41,083 bases of DNA, taken from positions 1 to 41,083 of the forward strand of contig NZ_PGEM01000075.1 of assembly GCF_002934005.1 (NCBI RefSeq), given 5' to 3'. Position 1 is the first letter of the stretch. Each line of letters begins with the position of its first letter. Origin of the DNA: Cuspidothrix issatschenkoi CHARLIE-1 (GTDB taxonomy: Bacteria > Cyanobacteriota > Cyanobacteriia > Cyanobacteriales > Nostocaceae). Under the pieces are notes generated by a model, which was given only the letters and a program-made list of their open reading frames with translations, was not told the DNA's origin and did not search any database. Of the stretch, positions 1 to 7,632 are shown piece after piece. The position numbers were made by a program, and so were the translations under genes.

Positions 1-551
1 TTAACTGATGTCCTAACTACTTTGTCTACAGCTATAGCTGTAATAATGGCTGCAAAAGCAATACCCAAAATTACAAAAGTTTGTTTAACTCCAAAAGCAT
101 CTATCAGAAACTTAGCCAAAGGTGCGGTAATTAAAGGGGATAAGCCAAAACCAATTACAGTAGCACCAACAGCCAAACCTTTTTTATCAGGAAACCACTT
201 AGCTACCACAGCCAAAGGTACACCGTAAGCGATACCCACACCCATACCAGCAATCACACCATAGGTAATAGTTAATGTGGGAATATTGCCACCGAAACTG
301 GAGAGAATATAACCTACAGCCGTAATTAACCCACCCACACCCGTAATCAAACGAGTATCAAAACGATTAATATAAAAGCCAGTAATGGGCATTAAAATTG
401 CGAATACAACCAACAGCATCGTAAATGGTAATAGGCTATCAGTTGCACCGACATTCAGAAGTTTTTCCAAAGGTTTTCTAAAAATACTCCAAGAATAAAC
501 TGTACCCAAGCACAGTAAAACAGTAATACTTAGAGGTATAAATATTTTCAA
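1..551 (-). CDS. MFS transporter, oxalate/formate antiporter-like (partial)
   Basis: This is the N-terminal ~184 residues of a major facilitator superfamily permease; the C-terminal part lies beyond the left window edge. The reverse-strand reading gives an opening membrane segment ending in LGTVYSWSIF, then the loop motif KWFPDKKGLAVG, typical of the OFA (oxalate:formate antiporter) branch. Several further hydrophobic helices rich in Gly follow. The substrate cannot be told from sequence. The start is uncertain: the frame stays open upstream past position 700 but holds no ATG, GTG or TTG before the TTG at 551, although KQPY just before it looks like the usual family N-terminus. The true start may therefore be rare, or lost by a small frameshift. 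It is divergent from the exported protein at 705. Confidence 0.8.
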   Translation of the reverse strand, partial: MKIFIPLSITVLLCLGTVYSWSIFRKPLEKLLNVGATDSLLPFTMLLVVFAILMPITGFYINRFDTRLITGVGGLITAVGYILSSFGGNIPTLTITYGVIAGMGVGIAYGVPLAVVAKWFPDKKGLAVGATVIGFGLSPLITAPLAKFLIDAFGVKQTFVILGIAFAAIITAIAVDKVVRTSV

Positions 552-704
552 TATATACGGTTGCTTGTGTCTGTGTTTTAAGTTACTACCTACTGCACAA
601 TACTTAGTGATCGCTCTTCGGAGAAAAACTTTTTGTCTTACTGATTGAATAGAAACCGTATAATTTAGCTGTATAATGTAACAAAAAAATGAGACGTATA
701 TAAA

Positions 705-1571
705 ATGAAAAAAACTATTGCAGGTCTAACAACTTTTATACTGTTGAATACTTTTTTTTTGCAACCGCATACAATTGCAAATACAAATAAATTGAGTTTG
801 CAAGATAAAAGTAAGAAACCTAGTAAAACAAAGTATTTAACTGTACCTTACAATGAGTCTATACGGATAACTCCAGACTTTTTAGGACATGACTTAAAAG
901 CAATTATAGATGTGTTAACAAAAAGAAAAGAATTTTTTAAAAAAGGTGAATTTGAAACTACACAGGAATTTAACGAAAGAATCAATAGGGAACAAATTAA
1001 ACCAATACTTGGAACGGTAAGTCTTGACAGTAAATTAGCTTTTGTTGCTCAAAAATATAGGAGTTTTTTATTAGACGTTAAAACCTCCTATGATGCTGAT
1101 TCAAATTTGTTTAGCATAGAGATTCCATCAAGTTATGAAGGTTTTATATCGAAGGCGATAATCAACGGCGGTGATCGATTAATAGGTCACGAAAAGGGTT
1201 ATAGCTTAGATTCTCAAATTGTTGATCTTGGTACGTATAAAGGTTCAAATGCTTATGGAGCTACAGTAGAGGTAGAAAAAATCAGTTATATAACCTGGGT
1301 TTTATTTCCTGGTAGAGTTATTGAAAAGCAGAATATTCAGCTAACAATGAATCGAGACGCAGCGATAAATTTAAAAGATAATATGGGCGTAATGTTTATC
1401 TGTAAAATAATAAAGTCAGACCCCATAGACGAACAATCACGGTTAAGTAAACCAACTTTTCAAGACCCAAAAGAAATCCTTTTTCTTGAATATAGGCTAA
1501 GAGTTGAAATAATGGAAATAAAGATATTCAATAAAAGCACTGGTAGCGTATATCACACAATAAAATTATGA
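705..1571 (+). CDS. Exported protein of unknown function
   Basis: A 288-residue protein that I do not recognise. It starts with a Sec-type signal peptide (MKKTIAG, then a hydrophobic stretch to about residue 26 ending in TIANTNK), so it is probably periplasmic or in the outer envelope. The mature part is Lys-rich and hydrophilic. Around residues 73-95 it carries KKGEFETTQEFNERI, a short charged motif seen in a number of secreted bacterial proteins of unknown role, followed by beta-rich sequence. There is no lipobox, no second membrane segment and no recognisable catalytic motif. Codon use is very AT-rich compared with the transaldolase downstream. It stands alone: the MFS gene upstream is divergent and a repeat element begins 14 bases after its stop. 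Confidence 0.6.
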   Translation: MKKTIAGLTTFILLNTFFLQPHTIANTNKLSLQDKSKKPSKTKYLTVPYNESIRITPDFLGHDLKAIIDVLTKRKEFFKKGEFETTQEFNERINREQIKPILGTVSLDSKLAFVAQKYRSFLLDVKTSYDADSNLFSIEIPSSYEGFISKAIINGGDRLIGHEKGYSLDSQIVDLGTYKGSNAYGATVEVEKISYITWVLFPGRVIEKQNIQLTMNRDAAINLKDNMGVMFICKIIKSDPIDEQSRLSKPTFQDPKEILFLEYRLRVEIMEIKIFNKSTGSVYHTIKL

Positions 1572-1584
1572 TGAATGTAAGGGG

Positions 1585-1920
1585 GTAAAGACAAGATACG
1601 CGCAAAATTTATCACCATGTAAACTTTTGTAAAGTAGCCATGTATTTTATGTCTTTCCAACATTGCCTAGTTTGAGCCAAACTAGGCGATGTTATGAGCG
1701 CAATTCAGCGGAATAATAATGGTTTTAGCTTTTCTTGATAAGAGTCTTCAACTTCTGTTTTCGGTAATGTTTAGAAAGATCGGATAAATAAGTGTGAAGC
1801 TTTCACCAGACTAAAAGCCTTACTCAGTATACTTTTTTCTTATATAGACAAAGGCGATCGCCTTCAATTTGTTACAAAAAATTTACATGGTGATAAATTT
1901 TGCGCGTATCTTGTCTTTAC
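1585..1920. mobile_element. MITE-like element with 39-bp perfect terminal inverted repeats
   Basis: Positions 1585-1623 and 1882-1920 are exact reverse complements over 39 bases (outer end GTAAAGACAAGATACGCGCA), enclosing 258 bases with no convincing ORF. Inside, at 1659-1693, sits a strong hairpin. The right copy runs straight into the TnpB relic. The long perfect repeats suggest a recent inversion-type duplication or a non-autonomous element. No transposase is encoded inside it. Confidence 0.6.
1659..1693. repeat. Strong hairpin inside the inverted-repeat element
   Basis: AACATTGCCTAGTTTG at 1659-1674 pairs with CAAACTAGGCGATGTT at 1678-1693 around the loop AGC, with one T:G position. There is no T-run after it, so it is more likely a structural part of the element than a terminator. 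Confidence 0.55.
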
Positions 1921-1956
1921 TCCAAGTTAACACTTCGACTACGCTCAGTGTGAAAT

Positions 1957-2126
1957 TTAGTGATCGCAGAATCAAAACTAAGCTTTATAAATCTGGTAAT
2001 GGTCAACTGATTCACGTTGATGTGAATGCTAGTTTGAATATTTTACGCAAAGTAGTCCCGACAGCTTTTAGTCTAGGGATAGGGGGCGTTGTAGTTCGCC
2101 CCGTCGGGGTTATTCCCGGCAAATGA
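1957..2126 (+). pseudogene. TnpB (IS200/IS605 OrfB) C-terminal relic
   Basis: Only the last ~55 residues of an OrfB/TnpB RNA-guided nuclease remain. The readable part, RRIKTKLYKSGNGQ then HVDVNASLNILRK, is the characteristic TnpB C-terminus; the Asp in VDVNAS is the third RuvC acidic residue. It ends in GGVVVRPVGVIPGK, again as in intact TnpB. The zinc-finger and first two RuvC motifs are missing, so it cannot be functional. An open frame continues upstream to 1869 but that part is repeat DNA (the 39-bp arm). It is followed by a GAGATA...TATCTC hairpin at 2132-2168 that may be the old right end of the element. Confidence 0.8.
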
Positions 2127-2211
2127 AAGGCATGAGATATTTGTCTATGTTTTTTGTAACTATCTCACTTTTTGGCTAAATTAATCCTGGTAAGAATTAA
2201 TCAGAATTAGT

Positions 2212-2889
2212 ATGGCACTGTATTTAGATTCAGCTATTGTCGCCGAAGCGGAGATTGTTAAACATTGGGGTTGGGTAAAAGGTATCACCACAAACCCCAC
2301 ATTATTGGCACAAGCTAACACCCCACCAGAAACCACCCTTAAAACATTAGCCTCTTTAACATCAGGTCCCCTATATTATCAACTCCTGGCTTGCGACTAT
2401 AAAAAAATGGTCATCGAAGGTAAAAAAGCCTTTGAAATTATTGGTGATCAAACTATTCTCAAAATCCCCGCCACACCTTTAGGGTTTGAAGTTGTAGCCA
2501 CCCTTTCACCAGCAATTACCTGTTCCGTCACTGGTATTTACAGCCCTACACAAGCCGCAGTAGCTAAGGAAGCAGGAGCAAAAATTGCGATCGCCTATGT
2601 TAATCGTGCTACACGCTTATTAGGAGACGGTATTGGCTTAGTTAAAGAAATAGCGACCATTCTCCAGGGTAGTAACGTTGAAATTTTAGCAGCTAGTATC
2701 AAGTCACCAGCGGAAGCAGCCGCATCTCTTCAAGCTGGTGCAAATCATCTCACCTTACCCTTAGCAATGTTGGCAGCTATAGCCAGTCATGAACTTTCTA
2801 ATCAAACCGTTGCGGATTTTGCGGCTGGAGGCATGGGCTTAACAATCCAAACTAATTTAACCTCAATTCTAGATAGAGAATACTTTTAG
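2212..2889 (+). CDS. Transaldolase-family protein (TalC / fructose-6-phosphate aldolase type)
   Basis: A 225-residue class I aldolase of the small, single-domain transaldolase family; the length fits TalC/FsaA rather than the ~330-residue TalB type. It is expected to be cytoplasmic and to act on sugar phosphates of the pentose-phosphate pool. Visible active-site features are Asp6 in YLDSA, the TTNPT loop at 26-30, and the Schiff-base lysine Lys84 in TILKIPATPLGFE. The C-terminal half shows the TIM-barrel strands AYVNRATR and ILAASIKSP. ATG 2212 is the natural start, matching family N-termini. Whether it is a true transaldolase or an F6P aldolase cannot be decided here. It is transcribed alone; the dead TnpB lies upstream and a structured RNA candidate downstream. 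Confidence 0.88.
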   Translation: MALYLDSAIVAEAEIVKHWGWVKGITTNPTLLAQANTPPETTLKTLASLTSGPLYYQLLACDYKKMVIEGKKAFEIIGDQTILKIPATPLGFEVVATLSPAITCSVTGIYSPTQAAVAKEAGAKIAIAYVNRATRLLGDGIGLVKEIATILQGSNVEILAASIKSPAEAAASLQAGANHLTLPLAMLAAIASHELSNQTVADFAAGGMGLTIQTNLTSILDREYF

Positions 2890-3163
2890 TTAATTAGTGA
2901 AGGGTTTCACCCCTCATCCTAAAAACCTTGATTTTAGATGATAAAAATATTTTAAAATCAGTTTTATTGCCGGAGACTAAATATCTGACAAAGCTGTGAG
3001 ATCAAGTTAAATCAGGGATGATGGGTATGACCCCCCATTAGTTATTCTCGAATAAATATGGCTAAAAAACTGTTAATGGTGAACAATTGAAAAATTTTAA
3101 AAAAATGCCAAATTGGCAACCATCATCAAATAAACCAGGCTAAATTATATGAGACAAGAGAAA

Positions 3164-3411
3164 ACAAGAGAGTTGTTAAGAGACAGCATCAATTAACAAA
3201 TAACTCTTGTAGAGATTGTCTAAAAAATAAATAGAATTAGTATTTGCTGCATAGGAATACCTGCTAAATACAGGCGTTGTCGTTAACCTGCAAATTACCC
3301 CCCTAATTAACGGTTTTCGTCTGTATGAATAAATTCCTAATCGCTTCAGCAGCAAATGGTAGAGTGGGAGTGAAAGGCGCTTGATAATGCCTCCTCCCAC
3401 TCTCTTTTTTT
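3164..3411 (+). ncRNA. Candidate structured non-coding RNA with intrinsic terminator
   Basis: No convincing ORF, but three consecutive structures. (1) A 5' hairpin: ACAAGAG (3164-3170) with CTCTTGT (3204-3210) and TTGTTAA (3173-3179) with TTAACAA (3193-3199). (2) A long irregular arm of four nested helices: ATTTGCTGC 3242-3250 with 3349-3357, TAGGAAT 3252-3258 with 3333-3339, ATACAG 3268-3273 with 3321-3326, and CGTTAA 3281-3286 with 3307-3312. (3) A GC-rich terminator followed by T7. The rod-like arm recalls 6S RNA in outline, but I do not recognise the sequence as 6S, tmRNA, SRP or RNase P RNA. The 5' end is inferred from the first hairpin; no clear -10/-35 pair was found. Confidence 0.5.
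3361..3411 (+). terminator. Intrinsic terminator of the candidate ncRNA
   Basis: AGAGTGGGAG (3361-3370) pairs with CTCCCACTCT (3394-3403), with an inner AGGC/GCCT helix, followed by C and seven T (3405-3411). This is the clearest rho-independent terminator in the window, and there is no protein gene just upstream of it. Confidence 0.8.
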
Positions 3412-3527
3412 GGGTACTGTCTATATAAGAATTCAGGAGTTCAGGAGTCAGGAGTTCAATTTAATTTGGCTCTACCGGACTTAGTATGCTAATAGGATTA
3501 GGGAACTCTTAACTGGGAACAGTAAAA

Positions 3528-3711
3528 ATGTCGGATATTAATGACTTTAAAGACTTAATGATTTGGCAAAAAGGGATGGATATTGCACCAAAGGTGCTAT
3601 TTTCTTACTAAACTTTTTCCCAAAGACGAACTATATGCTATGGTTCAACAAATTAGAAGAAGTGCAGCATCCATTCCAGCTAATATAGCGGAAGGATATG
3701 GGCGAAGGTAG
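3528..3711 (+). pseudogene. Four-helix-bundle protein (S23/IVP family), frameshifted and truncated
   Basis: ATG 3528 opens MSDINDFKDLMIWQKGMDIA, the usual N-terminus of the small four-helix-bundle family linked to 23S rRNA intervening sequences. The frame stops at a TAA (3609-3611). From about 3612 another frame continues the family: LFPKDELYAMVQQIRRSAAS then IPANIAEGYGRR, which is the diagnostic core, before a TAG at 3709. The C-terminal two helices are absent. It therefore carries at least one frameshift and a 3' loss. An aattcaggagttcaggag-type repeat lies at 3430-3455, just upstream. Confidence 0.82.
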
Positions 3712-3777
3712 ATACAGATAAATTCACAAGTACGCACTCTAAATTCAGATACTTACCAAAAGCATACTATTAATTTT

Positions 3778-4191
3778 ATGAGTTACTACGTGATCTATGA
3801 TGGGAACTGTAATCTTTGTGTAACTTTAGTACAGTTACTAGAAACTTTAGACCAGGGAAAACTATTTCGCTATGTTCCCATGCAAGATGAGGAGACATTA
3901 TCCCAATGGGGAATTACTTCCACAGATTGTCAACAGGGGATGATTTTAATTGATGGTAATGCAATAGAGAAACGTTGGCAAGGCAGTAATGCGGCTGAAG
4001 AAATTGGGCGACTATTACCGCTAGGAAGTGTGTTCATACAGGCTTATCGGGCGTTACCGGGGATGAAATGGGCTGGAGATAGGTTTTATGAACAAATCCG
4101 GGATAACCGTTACACCTTATTTGGTAAGCGTGATCAAACCTATCAATCAGCATACTGTCTAGATGGTAGTTGCAAAACTGGTAACGAGTAA
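3778..4191 (+). CDS. DCC-family thiol-disulfide oxidoreductase-like protein (DUF393)
   Basis: A 137-residue protein of the DCC family, named for the N-terminal Asp plus CxxC motif. Here it is YDGNCNLC, with Asp8, Cys11 and Cys14 in the usual arrangement directly after a beta strand. The family is thought to have a thioredoxin-like fold and redox role; the physiological substrate is not known. The body shows the conserved stretch LFRYVPMQD around residues 30-38 and GSNAAEEIGRLLP near residue 70. The C-terminus contains a further Cys pair (Cys127 and Cys132). Start ATG 3778 gives the standard family N-terminus. It is monocistronic; the upstream 70 bases are debris of the broken S23 gene. Confidence 0.88.
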   Translation: MSYYVIYDGNCNLCVTLVQLLETLDQGKLFRYVPMQDEETLSQWGITSTDCQQGMILIDGNAIEKRWQGSNAAEEIGRLLPLGSVFIQAYRALPGMKWAGDRFYEQIRDNRYTLFGKRDQTYQSAYCLDGSCKTGNE

Positions 4192-4212
4192 TCTTGAGAT
4201 GAGCAGAAAAAC

Positions 4213-4300
4213 TAGTACCACAGGGCGGAATTAAAAATTAAAGATTGAAAATTAAAAAAGCTAATTTCACAAGCTTTTTAGGCATTTTTAATGGTGTGTT
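4213..4300. repeat. Dispersed repeat, copy 1 (post-gene AT-rich element)
   Basis: The block starting AGTACCACAGGGCGGAATTA, followed by AAAATTAA runs and the hairpin AAAAAAGC...GCTTTTTAGG, is repeated closely at 16222-16300. Both copies start within 25 bases of a stop codon and could act as read-through transcription stops. Confidence 0.65.
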
Positions 4301-4328
4301 TATTTACGCCGTGTTGTATTGGTTATTT

Positions 4329-4757
4329 TTACTGACTTGGCCGATTAAACACCTCTAAAATTTGCCGACAAACCTGTTTAAGCTTTTCCCCAACCTCAGC
4401 AGAGGGTACAGAGTCACCAACAAAACTCCAGGTTTCAACAGTAGAAAGCCGCCAAACTTCTCCACGATGATCAAACCCAGCGGCTTCTACACCAATAGCG
4501 CGACGGTGATGACTGATGGGATCTTGATAAAATCGGATTTGAATTAAAATACTGCGACAGTGCCAAGATTTGCTAATACCAGGAAAGTGAAAACCAATAT
4601 CTATGGAATCAGGATCTACTAATTCTCTGGTTTCCGGGTCATTATGCCAAGGTTTAAGATCAGATTTGACATCAGGAAACTCGTATTTAAATAGATTGAC
4701 TACCGTAGCAATTTTGCTGGCAAATTCTAGGTTTATGGCTTGTTCGGCTGCGTTCAC
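4329..4757 (-). CDS. Conserved hypothetical protein
   Basis: A 142-residue soluble protein that I cannot assign to a named family. It is rich in Trp (SWHCRS, EVWRLS, ETWSF), has no signal peptide or membrane segment, and begins with an amphipathic helix (MNAAEQAINLEFASKIATVV). The residue pattern, with several short beta strands and a C-terminal helix, suggests a compact alpha/beta domain. It is convergent with the DCC gene (stop codons about 140 bases apart, with the dispersed repeat between them) and divergent from psbQ. The codon pattern and the coherent amino-acid composition support a real gene; the plus-strand frames over it are shadows. Confidence 0.7.
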   Translation of the reverse strand: MNAAEQAINLEFASKIATVVNLFKYEFPDVKSDLKPWHNDPETRELVDPDSIDIGFHFPGISKSWHCRSILIQIRFYQDPISHHRRAIGVEAAGFDHRGEVWRLSTVETWSFVGDSVPSAEVGEKLKQVCRQILEVFNRPSQ

Positions 4758-4894
4758 TCAACAATACTCCTCTATTCGGTTGGTCTGTGGGAAGAGAAAA
4801 ACAGAAAAACCCGATTTAATTGTAATGATTCATTACATAGCGATCTAAAATAACACTGTTAATCTGTAAACAAACAAAAAATTAACTTCCATTT

Positions 4895-5347
4895 ATGGTG
4901 CGTCAACGTTCTATTTTGTCACTGATTTTTGTATTATTAGCAACATTTTTGATTAGTTGTGGTAGTCCCAGTGTTGCTACTGTACCACCATCTTATACAG
5001 CAGCGGAAGTTGCTAAAATTCAGGAATATGTTCCCGGAATTCAGATGGTGCGCGATCGCAGCACAGAACTAGAAAACCTGATTAAAAAAGGTGAATGGAT
5101 CAAAGTGGGTAATTTTATTCATGGACCCATCACAGAAGCTAGATTGAATATGACTTATATCATCCCCAACCTAGCACCCCAATCTCAAGCTAAAGCAAGA
5201 GAAATCAGCAAAGATTTACTCAAAGACCTAGTAAGAATAGATCAAGCTGCTTCAGCAGGTAATACCAGTCTGGCTTTAAGCAAATACAAAGAAGCTTTTG
5301 CAGATATTGACAAATTCTTACAACTAGTTCCCGAAAAGAGTAGCTAA
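4895..5347 (+). CDS. psbQ: Photosystem II extrinsic lipoprotein PsbQ (CyanoQ)
   Basis: A 150-residue lipoprotein of photosystem II. The N-terminal hydrophobic stretch ends in the lipobox LISC with Cys22, so it is anchored to the lumenal face of the thylakoid membrane. The mature part is the four-helix PsbQ bundle: VPGIQMVRDRSTELENLI, WIKVGNFIHGPI, then ARLNMTYIIPNLAP, LLKDLVRIDQAA and SKYKEAFADIDKFLQLVP. In cyanobacteria this subunit stabilises the oxygen-evolving complex, especially under Ca/Cl limitation. Its presence is the strongest single proof that the host is a cyanobacterium. It is monocistronic. A GC-richer inverted pair GGCAGG...CCTGCC downstream (5355-5430) may end the transcript. 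Confidence 0.93.
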   Translation: MVRQRSILSLIFVLLATFLISCGSPSVATVPPSYTAAEVAKIQEYVPGIQMVRDRSTELENLIKKGEWIKVGNFIHGPITEARLNMTYIIPNLAPQSQAKAREISKDLLKDLVRIDQAASAGNTSLALSKYKEAFADIDKFLQLVPEKSS

Positions 5348-5519
5348 GAGAGAAGGCAGGAGGGAAGAGGTAATACAAAGATTAATATCCTTCCCTGCTC
5401 CCCTGCTGCTCTACCCCTGCCTCCTTTAGAGTCTTGAATCACAAAATTCTAGGCTAATGGGGTGATAGGGTGGAGAAAAAGACTCTTCATTCTTCACCCC
5501 TGACTCAAGCGCAAAAACC

Positions 5520-6689
5520 ATGAATGTAGTAATTATCGGTTGTGGTGTGGTTGGGGCGGCGATCGCCTATGAACTCAGCCAAGTTAAAGGTTTAAACATC
5601 ACCGTTTTCGAGCAAAAACAGCCCGCACAAGGTTCTACCAGTGCCGCCCTCGGTGTCTTAATGGGCATCATTAGCCATAAAACCAAGGGTAATGCTTGGC
5701 GAATGCGACAAAGTAGCATCCAACGCTATACAACTTTGATTCCTGAATTAGAAAGGATTACAGGGCGAAAAATCCCTTGTAACCGTCAAGGAATCGTCAT
5801 GCTGTTATCAGAAAATTTGGAGCGTCCTTTAGAAAGTGGCGTAGAAGTGCTGTCAGAATGGGAAAAACTCCGGGAAATTCGTCAATCTCAAGGTTGGCAA
5901 TTGCAAGTTTGGGATCAAGAACAACTGCAAAAATACTGTCCTCAAGTTAGCCACCCGCAAATTATTGGTGCTGTCTATTCTCCCCAAGACTTACAACTAA
6001 ATGCTACAGCTTTAACTTTAGCTTTAGTGGATGCAGCCCAACGTAATGGTGTAAATTTCAAATTTGGTGTATCTGTGACGGGAACAGAAACCCCACCACC
6101 AACCCCCCAAGTACCCTTACACATCAAAAAAGCATTGGGAGAAGCGCGCAAATGTAATTTTATTGAAACTACAGAAGGTAAAGTTAACGCTGATTGGTTT
6201 ATCGTCTCTGCTGGCTTAGGTTCAACAGCCTTAACTGCTAAATTACATCAGATGGTGAATATTCGTCCGGTATTGGGACAAGCTTTATATCTAAGTTTAG
6301 GACGTGCTTTAGGAAATCCTGAGTTTCAACCGGTAATTACTGGTAATGATGTACATATTGTACCAATGGGAAATGGTGATTATTGGGTGGGTGCGACTGT
6401 GGAATTTCCCAATGATGAAGATATAGTATCTCCAAATCAAGAATTATTAGATACTGTCAGGCAACAGGCGATCGCATTTACCCCAGATTTAGCCGCAGCC
6501 AAGGTTCTCCGCACTTGGTCAGGATTGCGCCCTCGTCCCGAAGGTAGACCAGCGCCAGTTATTGATAAACTACCGGGTTTTACAAATGTTCTCCTAGCTA
6601 CCGGACACTACCGCAATGGTGTTTTACTCGCCCCTGCAACAGCCACAGCCATTCGGGAAATTATTTTACCCCAAGATTCTCATTCTTAG
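5520..6689 (+). CDS. FAD-dependent amine/glycine oxidoreductase (DadA/ThiO-like, DAO family)
   Basis: A 389-residue flavoenzyme of the DAO superfamily, which oxidises amino acids or secondary amines. The N-terminal Rossmann nucleotide-binding motif IIGCGVVGAAIAYELS carries GxGxxG at 7-12, followed by the acidic strand end TVFEQ. The second conserved block, GSTSAALGVLMG, and the C-terminal FAD motif RTWSGLRPRPEGRPAPVID followed by GHYRNGVLLAPATA are both present, so the protein looks intact. The closest functional classes are glycine oxidase (ThiO) and D-amino-acid dehydrogenase; the substrate cannot be read from the sequence. There is no signal peptide. The gene is alone on its strand, with a palindromic repeat right after the stop. 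Confidence 0.85.
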   Translation: MNVVIIGCGVVGAAIAYELSQVKGLNITVFEQKQPAQGSTSAALGVLMGIISHKTKGNAWRMRQSSIQRYTTLIPELERITGRKIPCNRQGIVMLLSENLERPLESGVEVLSEWEKLREIRQSQGWQLQVWDQEQLQKYCPQVSHPQIIGAVYSPQDLQLNATALTLALVDAAQRNGVNFKFGVSVTGTETPPPTPQVPLHIKKALGEARKCNFIETTEGKVNADWFIVSAGLGSTALTAKLHQMVNIRPVLGQALYLSLGRALGNPEFQPVITGNDVHIVPMGNGDYWVGATVEFPNDEDIVSPNQELLDTVRQQAIAFTPDLAAAKVLRTWSGLRPRPEGRPAPVIDKLPGFTNVLLATGHYRNGVLLAPATATAIREIILPQDSHS

Positions 6690-6694
6690 GACTA

Positions 6695-6727
6695 AGATCC
6701 CCGACTTCTTAAAGAAGTTAGGGATCT
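6695..6727. repeat. Palindromic repeat GATCCCCGACTTCTT family, copy 1
   Basis: AGATCCCCGACTTCTT pairs with the AAGAAGTTAGGGATCT side across a short AT loop. Related copies are at 11141-11173, 18167-18195 and 18252-18317. It lies 6 bases after a stop codon and can form a stable hairpin. Confidence 0.75.
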
Positions 6728-6827
6728 GCTAAATGGGATCTGCAATCACTATAATTATTCATAGATTCATCAGTACCACTGCTGAGTTAAAAACTTTATT
6801 TATATTCTGTACAACGGAGATTCAGAT

Positions 6828-7547
6828 ATGGTACAGCAACTTACACCACCAGAAATTAAACCAGAAATCATCTACCCTGACAGTGATGGCAACCCTATGT
6901 CTGATAATACTAAACAATATCAATGGATTGTTAAAATTAAAGAAAATTTAGAAATATTATTTGCACCAAACAATGATGTATTTATAGCTGGTGATTTACT
7001 TTGGTATCCCGTTGAGGGAAGTGTAAAAACCCGCCAAGCACCTGATGTGATGGTGGTTTTTGGTAGACCCAAAGGTGATAGAGGTTCTTATAAACAATGG
7101 CAAGAAAATAATATTGCTCCCCAAGTAGTATTTGAAATTCTTTCACCAGGCAATAGTACCAAAGAAATGGCGAAAAAAATTCTTTTTTATCAACGTTATG
7201 GGGTAGAAGAATACTATATATATGATCCAGATACAATTGAATTAACAGGATTTATTCTTGAAGAAGAATGTTTAGAAGCAATTGAAGAAATTAACGGTTG
7301 GGTAAGTCCACGTTTAGGAATTCGTTTTCAATTAACAGCAGATAATTTAGAAATTTCTTATCCTGATGGTAGTAAGTTTCTCACATCTGTAGAATTACAT
7401 CAAAGGGTAGAGCAAGAATATCAAAGGGCAGAACAAGAATATCAAAGAGCAGAACAAGAGTATCAAAGAGCAGAACAAGAACGGCAAAATTATCAAGACC
7501 TATTAGCAAAATTAGCAGCGAAAGGTATTGATATCAATAATCTGTGA
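6828..7547 (+). CDS. Uma2-family (DUF820) PD-(D/E)XK nuclease-like protein with heptad tail
   Basis: A 239-residue member of the Uma2/DUF820 family, which is hugely expanded in cyanobacteria and has a restriction-endonuclease-like fold; its biological role is unknown. Core motifs are visible: APDVMVVFGRPKG around residue 68, then PQVVFEILSPGNS and AKKILFYQRYGVEEYYIYDP. The C-terminus is unusual: a 7-residue unit (YQRAEQE) is repeated in tandem four times near residues 195-223, encoded by 21-base DNA repeats at about 7405-7480, and predicted to form a short coiled coil. The ~90 bases upstream of ATG 6828 have a diverged copy at 13095-13185, in front of the second Uma2 gene. Confidence 0.85.
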   Translation: MVQQLTPPEIKPEIIYPDSDGNPMSDNTKQYQWIVKIKENLEILFAPNNDVFIAGDLLWYPVEGSVKTRQAPDVMVVFGRPKGDRGSYKQWQENNIAPQVVFEILSPGNSTKEMAKKILFYQRYGVEEYYIYDPDTIELTGFILEEECLEAIEEINGWVSPRLGIRFQLTADNLEISYPDGSKFLTSVELHQRVEQEYQRAEQEYQRAEQEYQRAEQERQNYQDLLAKLAAKGIDINNL

Positions 7548-7632
7548 TTAGTCAGTAAATTGTAGGTTGGGTTGACGCAAGGAAACCCAACATTATGAAA
7601 TCAAAAATGATTAAGTAGTGATACAAAATAAA

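Noticed and set aside
1869-1956. N-terminal part of the TnpB frame as coding
   Set aside because: It is the 39-base inverted repeat arm and a cttcgactacgctcag-type repeat, not TnpB sequence.
3176-3400. 74-codon minus-strand frame over the structured RNA
   Set aside because: No family pattern and lies opposite the terminator and hairpins; its composition follows the RNA structure, not coding.
3164-3411. Naming the structured RNA as 6S, tmRNA or SRP RNA
   Set aside because: Only the rod shape suggests 6S; I could not match conserved sequence blocks, no tag ORF is present, and no SRP core was found.
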